From contig DCAJ01000072.1 in the NCBI GenBank assembly GCA_002311455.1, forward strand, positions 1 to 7,359: a stretch of DNA of 7,359 bases, read 5' to 3'. The notes below the pieces were generated by a model. The model was not told where the DNA came from. It saw only the letters and a program-made list of their open reading frames with translations, and did no database searches. The stretch comes from Anaerolineales bacterium UBA1136. Lineage in GTDB: Bacteria > Chloroflexota > Anaerolineae > Anaerolineales > UBA11657. Positions 1 to 6,815 of this stretch are shown here, in pieces. Made by a program: the position numbers and the translations under genes. Position 1 is the stretch's first letter. Each line of letters opens with the position of its first letter.

Positions 1-1
1 C

Positions 2-877
2 ATTGGAGCTCTATTGTTACTCCCAATTGTAGTAGTACTGAAATTGATAGCTCATTCCGACATGGGCTTGGATTTGTTGGCAAGAAAGACAGCTAATAAT
101 CCATCTGAAATGTGGGCCCAAGCAAAATTCTCTGCTCCTATTGTCTGGAGCTACTTCACTACACTCTTCACTCCCTGGTTGTGGTGGCCTGGACTACTAG
201 CTATGGTAATTGCTATGTGGAAACATACTAGAGTTAGCTTGTATGTTGGTATAACGACACTCATTGGACTAGTGTCGCTTATAGCAAAAAGCAACCCTGG
301 GTTTTTAGAGGCACGGTTCGCTCTACCTTACGCACCTTTGCTAGTCGTATTAATGGCCATAGGAATCGCCGCTATCTGGGTAAAGTTACGATCATGGACA
401 AGCAATGCAAGGGAAATAGTACTAACAGTTGGGCTACTATTTTTGTATCCAAGTGCCCAATTTATGTGGACATCATGGACAGAGCCCGATAAGCTAAACC
501 TTCCTGAACATGACAAATGGGAGTACATTACTGGCTGGCCATCTGGATACGGATTTCGTGACATTGCTCAATATTACGACAACAGTAGTAACGACAAAAC
601 TCTGTTAACACTAGATCTTGGAGGCCAACAACGTATGGCGGCTTACCTACCGCCTGGATCTAGAATTACACCACTGTGGAGACCACCTGACAAATTGATG
701 GTTGATCTGCACGCCAACGTTATCACTGACAATCTGCTAATTATTGATATCCCTAAAGATAATGCAACGATTGATAAACTAGGCCTGAAACTGCTCCCGT
801 TGTTAGAGTTTTCGCGACCTGGAGATGAGTCTAGATTGATTGTTGCTAAAATAATACAAGAAGATATCACAAACTAG
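2..877 (+). CDS. GT39/GT-C-like membrane glycosyltransferase, C-terminal part (5' end outside window)
   Basis: The frame is open from base 2, so the gene begins upstream; the TTG at 14 is only an internal leucine codon. The visible 291 residues end at TAG 875-877. Numbered from that TTG, there are hydrophobic membrane segments at about 1-12, 40-68, 74-93, 102-125 and 134-155, followed by a soluble domain (156-287). The segment ARFALPYAPLLVVL resembles the late helix of family 39 (PMT-like) glycosyltransferases. The YITGWPSGYGFRDIAQYY stretch at the start of the soluble domain is a pattern I associate with GT39-type proteins of Chloroflexota. Family members transfer sugars from polyprenyl-phosphate donors on the outer face of the membrane, with catalytic acidic residues in N-terminal loops; that part is missing here, so activity cannot be judged. 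The gene converges on the minus-strand genes, with only 17 bases between stop codons. The membrane-protein assignment is firm; the GT39 assignment is moderate. Confidence 0.72.
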   Translation: MGALLLLPIVVVLKLIAHSDMGLDLLARKTANNPSEMWAQAKFSAPIVWSYFTTLFTPWLWWPGLLAMVIAMWKHTRVSLYVGITTLIGLVSLIAKSNPGFLEARFALPYAPLLVVLMAIGIAAIWVKLRSWTSNAREIVLTVGLLFLYPSAQFMWTSWTEPDKLNLPEHDKWEYITGWPSGYGFRDIAQYYDNSSNDKTLLTLDLGGQQRMAAYLPPGSRITPLWRPPDKLMVDLHANVITDNLLIIDIPKDNATIDKLGLKLLPLLEFSRPGDESRLIVAKIIQEDITN

Positions 878-894
878 TTCGTGTCATAGGTAAT

Positions 895-1440
895 TTACCT
901 TATATTTAACTGAACAAAATCATTTGGAAATACATTTGCTTGAGACTCTTCCATCGTTAAGTCTTGCTCCGTTTTACCAAATAGAGGCTTACCTTCTCCA
1001 AGCAATATTGAAACATGAGTCAATATTATTTCATTTATTAGCATAAGATTCAGAAATGACTGAATGGTCTTGCCACCGTCAATATAAGCATGTTCATGTC
1101 CATCATATTCTAGTTGTTTGACAAGATCATTAATATCGCCCGAGTACATTTCTACCTTCCCGTCAAGACTTACTGGAGGATAATTGAGCGTTGTGCTTAT
1201 TACAATCATTCGTGTATCACCATAAGGCCATACACCCTTAGGAAGGTCAGAAATCATTTCCATGCCATTACGCCCCCTAATTAGACAATCTACTAAAGAA
1301 AAGAACTCTACAAACCCCATGCCTTCATCATCTCCCATATCTACATCAATTTTACCTGACGAATGGAGCCAATCTACATTCCCATCTTCTTTAGCGATAA
1401 AACCATCAACACTAATTGCAATATAAACGGAGTATTTCGT
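895..1440 (-). CDS. Dihydrofolate reductase-fold / RibD C-terminal-like protein with ACG in place of the start codon
   Basis: The 181-codon frame fits the small DHFR-like family (RibD_C), NADPH-dependent reductases of mostly unknown substrate. Seen in sequence: an N-terminal strand YSVYIAISVDGFIA (residues 3-16) followed by DGNVDWLHS, then RGRNGMEM (55-62), the nucleotide-site motif YIDGGKTIQSFL (119-130), GEGKPLFG (148-155) and a family-like C-terminus FPNDFVQLNIR. The first ATG in frame is codon 35 (1336-1338) and would remove the first strand and the DGF region. No ATG, GTG or TTG lies between it and the in-frame TAG at 1480-1482. The expected start is codon 1438-1440, which reads ACG and has AAGGA seven bases upstream. 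The gene is therefore either start-less (early pseudogene), translated from ACG, or affected by a base error. The rest of the frame is intact. It follows the FemAB pair by 94 bases and is probably not functionally linked to it. Confidence 0.8.
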   Translation of the reverse strand, partial: TKYSVYIAISVDGFIAKEDGNVDWLHSSGKIDVDMGDDEGMGFVEFFSLVDCLIRGRNGMEMISDLPKGVWPYGDTRMIVISTTLNYPPVSLDGKVEMYSGDINDLVKQLEYDGHEHAYIDGGKTIQSFLNLMLINEIILTHVSILLGEGKPLFGKTEQDLTMEESQANVFPNDFVQLNIR

Positions 1441-1447
1441 TTTTAAT

Positions 1448-1452
1448 TCCTT
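1448..1452 (-). promoter_or_regulatory. Shine-Dalgarno AAGGA of the DHFR-like gene
   Basis: The minus strand reads AAGGA, then seven bases, then ACG AAA TAC TCC. This is ideal ribosome-binding geometry for a start at 1438-1440 and is the main reason for placing the gene start at an ACG codon instead of the ATG at 1336-1338. I see no comparable site before that ATG. Confidence 0.65.
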
Positions 1453-1534
1453 ATTGTTTAGCGCGATGCTTGAGATGACCTACAACTGTACATGTTAATC
1501 AAGATAGATGACAAAACTTAATTGCATACACAAG

Positions 1535-2620
1535 TTAGCTACCGCGTATTCGTATGGTCGCCAAAATATTTGGCATGGCATTGGTATACAGCCAATATCC
1601 GAATCGTTTACAGGAAAGATCCCATGCACCCAAAGTACGTACCACATCTCCTCTAAAACCAGATTTGAAACGCCATACTCCCCACAAGGGATCACTATCA
1701 ACAAAAACTTCTGGAACACCCCAGAAATCATAAGTAGTGCATCCCGCTGCCTTAGCTCTGACAATCGATTCCCATTGCAACAAGTAATTTGGCATTTTCT
1801 CGGTATGATGTCCACTAGACATCCCATACATATAAGTTGCGCGCCCACCAAATATAAACATTACAACAGCACCGATAACCTCACTGTCAATCTCAGCAAG
1901 CAGCGTTTGCGCCATACCTGCATCCATAAATGATCTCCATACATCAATATAGTATTGGCGTGGTCTAATCGCGAAACCATTACGTTTGGCTGTGAATTCA
2001 TACAAACCGTACAACAAGCTTAGGTCTTCAGGCGATCCGGCACGCACTTCCAGACCTTTCCTAGTAGCCAAACGAATGTTGTAACGGGTCTTCTGACTAA
2101 ATGAAGATAACAACGCAGCTTCATCTACAGTCAGATCAAGCACCATAGTATTCCGAAATTGAATCTGTTGTTTTGACTCTCTCCATCCGTTTTTAGCAAG
2201 TTCATATACCAACTCTACACCCACATGATCTGATTCAACGTCTTGACAAGCTTTTACACCATAACCAATAGGAACATAAGGGTCTATTTTTAGGAAAACT
2301 ACCTTTTCACTAAGAGTGATTTCGCGCAAATCATCTAATACACTTTTACGCAAAATTATATTACTCCAATCTAACACCGGACCCCGCGGGACATACATGA
2401 TCTTAGCTTCTACTCCAAAACGTGTTTCGCTACGTATCAACAGTTGTGCAGCCGCTAAAGCATCATGACTATCTTGCCATACTATACGTTGTGGAGCCCA
2501 ACCATGGCGAGATTTTAGCTCCCCCCAGTCCCATGATTGCAATATTTGGTTTCCGTGCAACGCGGATAAAATGGTATGCCATTCCTGCCTACTAGTAACA
2601 GAACGTATTGTGTAACTCAC
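1535..2620 (-). CDS. FemAB-like transferase, downstream copy (361 aa)
   Basis: A FemAB/GNAT-fold protein of the group related to lipid II:glycine glycyltransferases and FemX. Known family members move an amino acid from aminoacyl-tRNA to peptidoglycan precursors in the cytoplasm. Visible landmarks are ILQSWDWGELK (26-36) and YVPRGPVLDWS (76-86) in the first half, then QKTRYNIRLATRKGLEVR (176-193), YGMSSG (265-270), MPNYLLQW (276-283), YDFWGVP (297-303) and VWRFKSGFRG (315-324). There is no obvious coiled-coil insertion and the length is FemX-like (short), not FemA-like. There is no signal peptide. The start is GTG at 2618-2620, with GGAG (2628-2631) seven bases upstream. The start overlaps the TGA of the preceding paralogue as GTGA, suggesting translational coupling. 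Some FemAB relatives act in exopolysaccharide systems or are plain acyltransferases, so the substrate is unknown. The family call is firm. Confidence 0.88.
   Translation of the reverse strand: MSYTIRSVTSRQEWHTILSALHGNQILQSWDWGELKSRHGWAPQRIVWQDSHDALAAAQLLIRSETRFGVEAKIMYVPRGPVLDWSNIILRKSVLDDLREITLSEKVVFLKIDPYVPIGYGVKACQDVESDHVGVELVYELAKNGWRESKQQIQFRNTMVLDLTVDEAALLSSFSQKTRYNIRLATRKGLEVRAGSPEDLSLLYGLYEFTAKRNGFAIRPRQYYIDVWRSFMDAGMAQTLLAEIDSEVIGAVVMFIFGGRATYMYGMSSGHHTEKMPNYLLQWESIVRAKAAGCTTYDFWGVPEVFVDSDPLWGVWRFKSGFRGDVVRTLGAWDLSCKRFGYWLYTNAMPNILATIRIRGS
2617..2620 (-). other. GTGA stop/start overlap joining the two FemAB-like genes
   Basis: The minus strand reads GTGA: GTG (2620-2618) starts the downstream copy and TGA (2619-2617) ends the upstream copy. 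Four-base overlaps of this kind commonly mark translational re-initiation and co-expression of partners. The downstream gene also has its own GGAG site at 2628-2631, so it need not rely only on coupling. Confidence 0.85.
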
Positions 2621-3705
2621 GAGTAAACTCCGGAACGTGCAGCAACCAAACGTTCATATAATCGATGTGCCCAAGGATAATACACTTTCTCCCAAGCACC
2701 TACACTGCGTTCTAATTGCCCTCCAAAACCACGTTTGAATCTGTAAACAGGCCAAAGGCCATCTTTTCTGTTAGCAAACTCTGATTCTAAATAATCCTGC
2801 TCTTCGTCAGGAACCCCCCAAAGATTGTAACTGTGACAACAATTCTCCTTGGCCCAGCATATAGCAGCCCATTGCAAGGCATAGGCTGGCATACGTTCTC
2901 TTTCCTCACCGGATGAAGCCCCATAAAAGTACCAGGCTCGCCCACCATACGAAAAAATCATCAAAGATGCCAGGGGTTTGTCCTGATATTCAGCCATGAG
3001 TAATGCCACTCTGTTTGCAGGTGTAAATAGATGATAAACATCACTGTAATATTTGGCGGAATGCACTCCAAATTTATTGCGATCCCCGGTTCTTTCAATA
3101 AGATCTTGGTATCGCAATAAATCAGTGTCCACAGTCTCTGAAGTGGCTATACGGACTTTTACACCACTTCTTTCCGCTAAACGAATGTTATAGCGTGTTT
3201 TCTGTTTCATACCAGCCAATATATCAGTTTGACCCCTTTTGAGATCAATAGTGATTGTCCTACGCGGCTGTATGGTTTGTGAACTAGGGGCTAATCCAAG
3301 TGTCTTCAGAACGTTATTAGAAATTTCGCTATACGCTAAATCAGGTTCAACAATCAAGAACAAGGCTCGACGAGCTCTAGAGACTTCATCACATAATGAC
3401 AGCACGTATTTGCACTGTTCAATATCAGACCAATCCACTAGAGGACCCTTAGGTAAATACGCAATATTACCTAGTCCTAGAGGCAATGGCCGAAACAAAA
3501 TTTGGGCTCCTGCTACCGTCCGGCCTTGGTCACGAGCCACTAATCTAGTTGCGGACCAACCAAAGTTGCATTTTAGAGTAGCCCAAGTGGATGTCTGCAA
3601 AATATGGGCACCAGCAGCAGATGTAATTTTTTCAGGATGTTTCTGCTGGAAACCAGCAACAAACGAATCCCATTCAGATACATTCAGGGGAGCTGACACA
3701 GACAA
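2617..3705 (-). CDS. FemAB-like transferase, upstream copy (362 aa)
   Basis: A paralogue of the next gene in the same fold and family (FemAB, paired GNAT domains). Shared landmarks are ILQTSTWATLK (35-45), YLPKGPLVDWS (83-93), QKTRYNIRLAERSGVKVR (168-185), YGASSGEERERMP (261-273), LQWAAI (277-282), NLWGVP (294-299), YRFKRGFGG (321-329) and a following GAW. It carries about a dozen extra residues after WGVP (roughly 300-315) that the other copy lacks. No frame-consistent ATG exists between the preceding gene's stop (3730-3732) and the conserved region, so the start is taken as TTG 3703-3705, preceded by GGTGG (3715-3719) at nine bases. GTG at codon 3 is an alternative. It probably acts on a cell-wall or surface-glycan precursor, by analogy with FemA/FemB or MurM/MurN pairs, in which two successive transferases add successive residues; this role is inferred. 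Confidence 0.88.
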   Translation of the reverse strand: MSVSAPLNVSEWDSFVAGFQQKHPEKITSAAGAHILQTSTWATLKCNFGWSATRLVARDQGRTVAGAQILFRPLPLGLGNIAYLPKGPLVDWSDIEQCKYVLSLCDEVSRARRALFLIVEPDLAYSEISNNVLKTLGLAPSSQTIQPRRTITIDLKRGQTDILAGMKQKTRYNIRLAERSGVKVRIATSETVDTDLLRYQDLIERTGDRNKFGVHSAKYYSDVYHLFTPANRVALLMAEYQDKPLASLMIFSYGGRAWYFYGASSGEERERMPAYALQWAAICWAKENCCHSYNLWGVPDEEQDYLESEFANRKDGLWPVYRFKRGFGGQLERSVGAWEKVYYPWAHRLYERLVAARSGVYS

Positions 3706-3714
3706 ATTATAGCA

Positions 3715-3719
3715 CCACC
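3715..3719 (-). promoter_or_regulatory. Weak Shine-Dalgarno GGTGG before the TTG start of the upstream FemAB-like gene
   Basis: GGTGG lies nine bases before TTG 3703-3705, within the 24-base gap after the methyltransferase stop. It is the only purine-rich site there and supports TTG over the GTG two codons later. With a poor site and a TTG start, translation may be modest or depend on ribosomes finishing the upstream gene. Confidence 0.45.
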
Positions 3720-3729
3720 AATTACTGGT

Positions 3730-4374
3730 TTAGGAAACACGGTAGGCAAGCAAGAGACCATCTCGAATAGGAACAATTGACATCATCCATCTATTGCTAG
3801 CATTAATCTGTGCAGTAAGTTCTCTAACGCCCATTACAGTTGAGGACTCATCATTTTGATCCAATATTCGACCTCCTAGCAGCATATTATCTACAATCAA
3901 TACCCCGCCAGGTTTAAGACTCCGTTCGATGACTTCTAGAGACGATGGATATGCATCTTTATCTATATCATTAAAAATGAGGTCATAGGGCCCTAGATTA
4001 TTCTCTAGCGTCTCCACGGCTTCAGCAATATGGTATTTCACAATATCATCATAACCAAGCCTCTCTAGATGCAACCGAGCCTTATTAGATAGATCAACAT
4101 CCCATACTACGTGATGTACTACGCCACCTCCATTCTCCTGCACAGCCCTGGCAAACCACGCTGTGGAATAACCATAACCAGAACCCATTTCAAATACACT
4201 AGTAGCTCGAATCATACGAGCAATCTGATAACAAAAATTGCCGGCAACAGGACCTATTATGGGAAAATTAGTTTCACTCGCATAATCTTCCATGATGATC
4301 ATCTCTTCAGGACGCTTATCCACCTGTTGATTAAGATAGCCCTGCACTGCTTCAAAAGTAAGTTTATTATTCAT
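3730..4374 (-). CDS. Class I SAM-dependent O-methyltransferase, family 3 (COMT/CCoAOMT-like), 214 aa
   Basis: A cytoplasmic enzyme of the small metal-dependent O-methyltransferase family, which methylates hydroxyl groups, often catechol-type, using S-adenosylmethionine. The SAM-binding motif I is VFEMGSGYGYSTAWFA (60-75). The acidic end of strand 2 is WDVD (91-94). FNDIDKDAYP (134-143) matches the family's FIDADK-type metal-binding loop, and GGVLIVDNMLLGG (156-168) carries the Asp-Asn pair (162-163) expected to complete the metal site. PIRDGLLLAYR near the end is the usual terminal strand. Length is typical and no key residue is missing. The ATG start at 4372-4374 has AGGGG (4379-4383) four bases upstream. 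It sits 37 bases after the large membrane protein and 24 bases before the FemAB-like pair, so it probably belongs to the same operon. The acceptor is unknown; precursor methylation in the envelope pathway is inference. Confidence 0.9.
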   Translation of the reverse strand: MNNKLTFEAVQGYLNQQVDKRPEEMIIMEDYASETNFPIIGPVAGNFCYQIARMIRATSVFEMGSGYGYSTAWFARAVQENGGGVVHHVVWDVDLSNKARLHLERLGYDDIVKYHIAEAVETLENNLGPYDLIFNDIDKDAYPSSLEVIERSLKPGGVLIVDNMLLGGRILDQNDESSTVMGVRELTAQINASNRWMMSIVPIRDGLLLAYRVS

Positions 4375-4378
4375 ATAT

Positions 4379-4383
4379 CCCCT
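4379..4383 (-). promoter_or_regulatory. Shine-Dalgarno AGGGG of the O-methyltransferase gene
   Basis: AGGGG lies four bases before ATG 4372-4374 in the 37-base gap after the stop codon of the 800-residue membrane protein. The spacing is slightly short but the motif is strong. It fixes the start at the first ATG. I see no convincing promoter or terminator in the gap, in line with read-through transcription from upstream. Confidence 0.6.
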
Positions 4384-4411
4384 ATGCGATCAAGAGAGCA
4401 TCAAAGTTTTC

Positions 4412-6814
4412 CTACAAAGTCATAGAATCAATCCGTCGAAAGCTCCGTACATATAGTAAACCTAACAGCAAGAATGTTGCCACATTTATTGCAAGAGTTA
4501 CCCGACGGAGCGGAGATAGATATGGCTCGACTTCAATAACATGGGACCCTCCTGGAGCCACAATACCAATAAGACCAAAAGCTGTCGGGAACTTACTCGA
4601 TTCTGCCCCATCTATCATAACACGTAGGTACGGATAATATGAGTAACTAAGCTGTACATAGGCTGCGGATGACAAAGTGTAATCGATCCGTACGTACTGT
4701 GACTCCATTACATGCTCATTGACATGAGAAACAAGATTATCACCGTCATACTCAATGAATTCCTGCAAAAAATTGACCTCCAATACAGGAATAAATTCAG
4801 CTGATCCACTGTCCGGCTTGATACGCATCTCCCGTGCTAGCGGAGCAAATTGCAGTTGTGGCTCTACAATTGCAATCTGGTGACTGGCTATCATAGGCAA
4901 TCCGCCACCAGTCGGAATTATGACAGCACCATCGTCTGTTGTGACGGCACCGGGATATTCCACCAATGATGTAGAATTATCTGTAATCACCCAGTCCGTA
5001 TTGGCGATCAATAACAAATCACGAGATGAACTTAATAGTTCCTCTACAGAATATGCTGTTACACCATAAGGATTAGGGTTAGTAGGACGCAAGTTACGAA
5101 TAAAGGTCGCTGAATAAATAGATGAGTTTCCATCATTCTCATATCCAGCCAGACCAGCAACCATAGGAATTTGCCATCCATTTTCTGGTTGGGATGGATC
5201 CAAAACTCTACCTGTGCTATCTGCACCATTACTAGCCAACCATTGATGCACTGCCACTCTGTTCTCTGGACTACCGTTAGGGGTAGGTGGCACCAAGTAG
5301 TTGACAAACAAGTTATATCGAAACATATCAACAGCAACAAGCCCACACACCAATGTTGGAACTAATAATCTACTATAAGGTAACAACCTCCACTTCATTA
5401 GAGCTTTTACTCTGACAATAGAAATTCTGTGCCTTAGTTCAACAACTAGTGTACCGACTCCTGCTGACCCAATAATAACAACATAAACAAGGTATTGGCC
5501 CTGAGCACTTAGAAAAAAAGCGAAGGGGCCAAGCGCGAAAAACAAGGCCAATCCCAGCACAACCATAGGGGCGATCAGCTTCAACTTGACCCTGAACAAT
5601 GATAGTATCCCTCCTAGGATTGCTAGGGTCACAATACTAATACCGACATAACCGTAAACCCATCCGGAACCCTGACTGCTATCAAAGGAAAATGTTGCTG
5701 CCCAAGGGGTGGTATCCATTATTACTGGCATAGCAACAAATCCATCTGGATACCAGCCGGGTATCACAGTCAAGTTAACCTCAATTAAGGAAGGTAAAGT
5801 ATATGCTAGCGATGCTAACACACCTAAAGTGAAACAAAATACCAGACGCTGAGCAGCCTGTACCCTAGCACGAAATGACATTATATCTTGTCCAATGGTA
5901 AGTAGTCTAACCACACCATATAGTGATGCAAAAATCATGCTATATCCACCGAAAAATGCATGGCAGATCAATCCTATTGCAGTAATAATTGCCAGATTGA
6001 TACCAGGCCGACGCCCACCTTCATCGCAAATAACTCTATCTACCAAATACAATTGCAGAGGCCACAAAAGAAAGGTAGGAGCCATAGTAAACTTGTTGAC
6101 ATATACAATTACATGATAGCGATAGTATGCAAATCCGTATGTGAAAGCAGCAGTCAGTCCGGCACATCTAGAATGTGTAAGATTGCGCACATACAGATAC
6201 ATGACAAATAACGACAGAATATGGATTGTAAAAAAAACCAACTTAATTCCGATGAAAATGTTGGGAACAACAAAATTCACCAAAGCTACCAGAGCAAAAA
6301 ATAGTGGGCTGTAGAACTGCATCAACGGAAAACCCATGTCGCCCCAATTTGACCACATAGGCAACTGAGCATTTGCAAGTATATCTTTTACTAGCCAGGC
6401 CAAAGTAGTGTAGTAAATGCCATCCGTTGCAGCTGTTATGTATCCAGGCAAAAGAAAATAGGCTCCAGATATAATACCCAATAGTAGTAAAATGAAACCG
6501 GTGCCGAATCGCAAATTCATACATCTGCGTAACATATCACTAAGCGCCACCCATCTACTCTCTACAATCACTAATGTTATTAAACTAACAATTGCAACAC
6601 CTCGGAACAACCAGCGCATCTTCTGAACCATCACTGCCCATGTGGGCGAGACACCCCAATCACGCACCTTAATGAAAGGTCCGTACACCGTATATAGTTC
6701 AGCATGTATATAGGCAACAACCAACCCTAACAATGCTAGAATAGAAACTACTTGCAGCAGTCTATTATTAGTGATATTTCTTGTATTTATGGAATCATCA
6801 CGCATTGATGTCAT
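4412..6814 (-). CDS. PTPS-related / YfhO-like polytopic membrane protein, putative GT-C glycosyltransferase (800 aa)
   Basis: A large integral membrane protein resembling the 6-pyruvoyl-tetrahydropterin-synthase-related membrane domain and YfhO-type families, whose members resemble GT-C glycosyltransferases. Hydrophobic segments lie near residues 20-40, 70-85, 104-122, 165-185, 189-209, 216-232, 245-258, 272-307, 322-342, 385-406, 412-460 and 484-500. After the third segment comes a loop with TDGIYYTTLAW (130-140) and QLPMWSNWGDMGFPLMQFYS (150-169). This matches the family's pattern of an acidic residue followed by a 'lower-panel' loop, so Asp131 is a candidate catalytic or lipid-phosphate-binding residue. 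A long outer domain (about 505-770) ends in a beta-rich module, QLSYSYYPYLRVMIDG (721-736) to GGSHVIEVEPYL, followed by a last helix (771-789) and a basic tail. The start is ATG 6812-6814, with GGAG (6825-6828) ten bases upstream, inside the end of the preceding paralogue. Sugar transfer is inferred; the membrane topology is clear. Confidence 0.8.
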   Translation of the reverse strand: MTSMRDDSINTRNITNNRLLQVVSILALLGLVVAYIHAELYTVYGPFIKVRDWGVSPTWAVMVQKMRWLFRGVAIVSLITLVIVESRWVALSDMLRRCMNLRFGTGFILLLLGIISGAYFLLPGYITAATDGIYYTTLAWLVKDILANAQLPMWSNWGDMGFPLMQFYSPLFFALVALVNFVVPNIFIGIKLVFFTIHILSLFVMYLYVRNLTHSRCAGLTAAFTYGFAYYRYHVIVYVNKFTMAPTFLLWPLQLYLVDRVICDEGGRRPGINLAIITAIGLICHAFFGGYSMIFASLYGVVRLLTIGQDIMSFRARVQAAQRLVFCFTLGVLASLAYTLPSLIEVNLTVIPGWYPDGFVAMPVIMDTTPWAATFSFDSSQGSGWVYGYVGISIVTLAILGGILSLFRVKLKLIAPMVVLGLALFFALGPFAFFLSAQGQYLVYVVIIGSAGVGTLVVELRHRISIVRVKALMKWRLLPYSRLLVPTLVCGLVAVDMFRYNLFVNYLVPPTPNGSPENRVAVHQWLASNGADSTGRVLDPSQPENGWQIPMVAGLAGYENDGNSSIYSATFIRNLRPTNPNPYGVTAYSVEELLSSSRDLLLIANTDWVITDNSTSLVEYPGAVTTDDGAVIIPTGGGLPMIASHQIAIVEPQLQFAPLAREMRIKPDSGSAEFIPVLEVNFLQEFIEYDGDNLVSHVNEHVMESQYVRIDYTLSSAAYVQLSYSYYPYLRVMIDGAESSKFPTAFGLIGIVAPGGSHVIEVEPYLSPLRRVTLAINVATFLLLGLLYVRSFRRIDSMTL

Positions 6815-6815
6815 T

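Noticed and set aside
888..900. Small inverted repeat AGGTAATTTACCT between the two convergent stop codons, as a possible bidirectional terminator
   Set aside because: The stem is only five A/T-rich pairs around a three-base loop with no clear T-tract, and it overlaps the end of the DHFR-like gene. It is too weak to call.
1491..1493. ATG at 1491-1493 as an upstream start for the DHFR-like gene
   Set aside because: It is in a different frame and meets a stop after eleven codons. Rescuing it would need a frameshift for which there is no sign.
1486..1514. Possible promoter for the DHFR-like gene on the minus strand (TTGTCA at 1509-1514)
   Set aside because: The -35-like hexamer is good, but at 16-17 bases spacing the -10 position reads TGTACA or GTACAG, a poor match. 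Not supported.
1508..1933. Plus-strand open frame of 141 codons opposite the FemAB-like gene
   Set aside because: It lies antisense to the conserved C-terminal motifs of the FemAB-like protein, and its translation has no recognisable domain character. It is a shadow frame.
3239..3712. Plus-strand open frame of 157 codons opposite the upstream FemAB-like gene
   Set aside because: It is antisense to a gene with clear family motifs, and its translation shows no motif, membrane segment or plausible composition.
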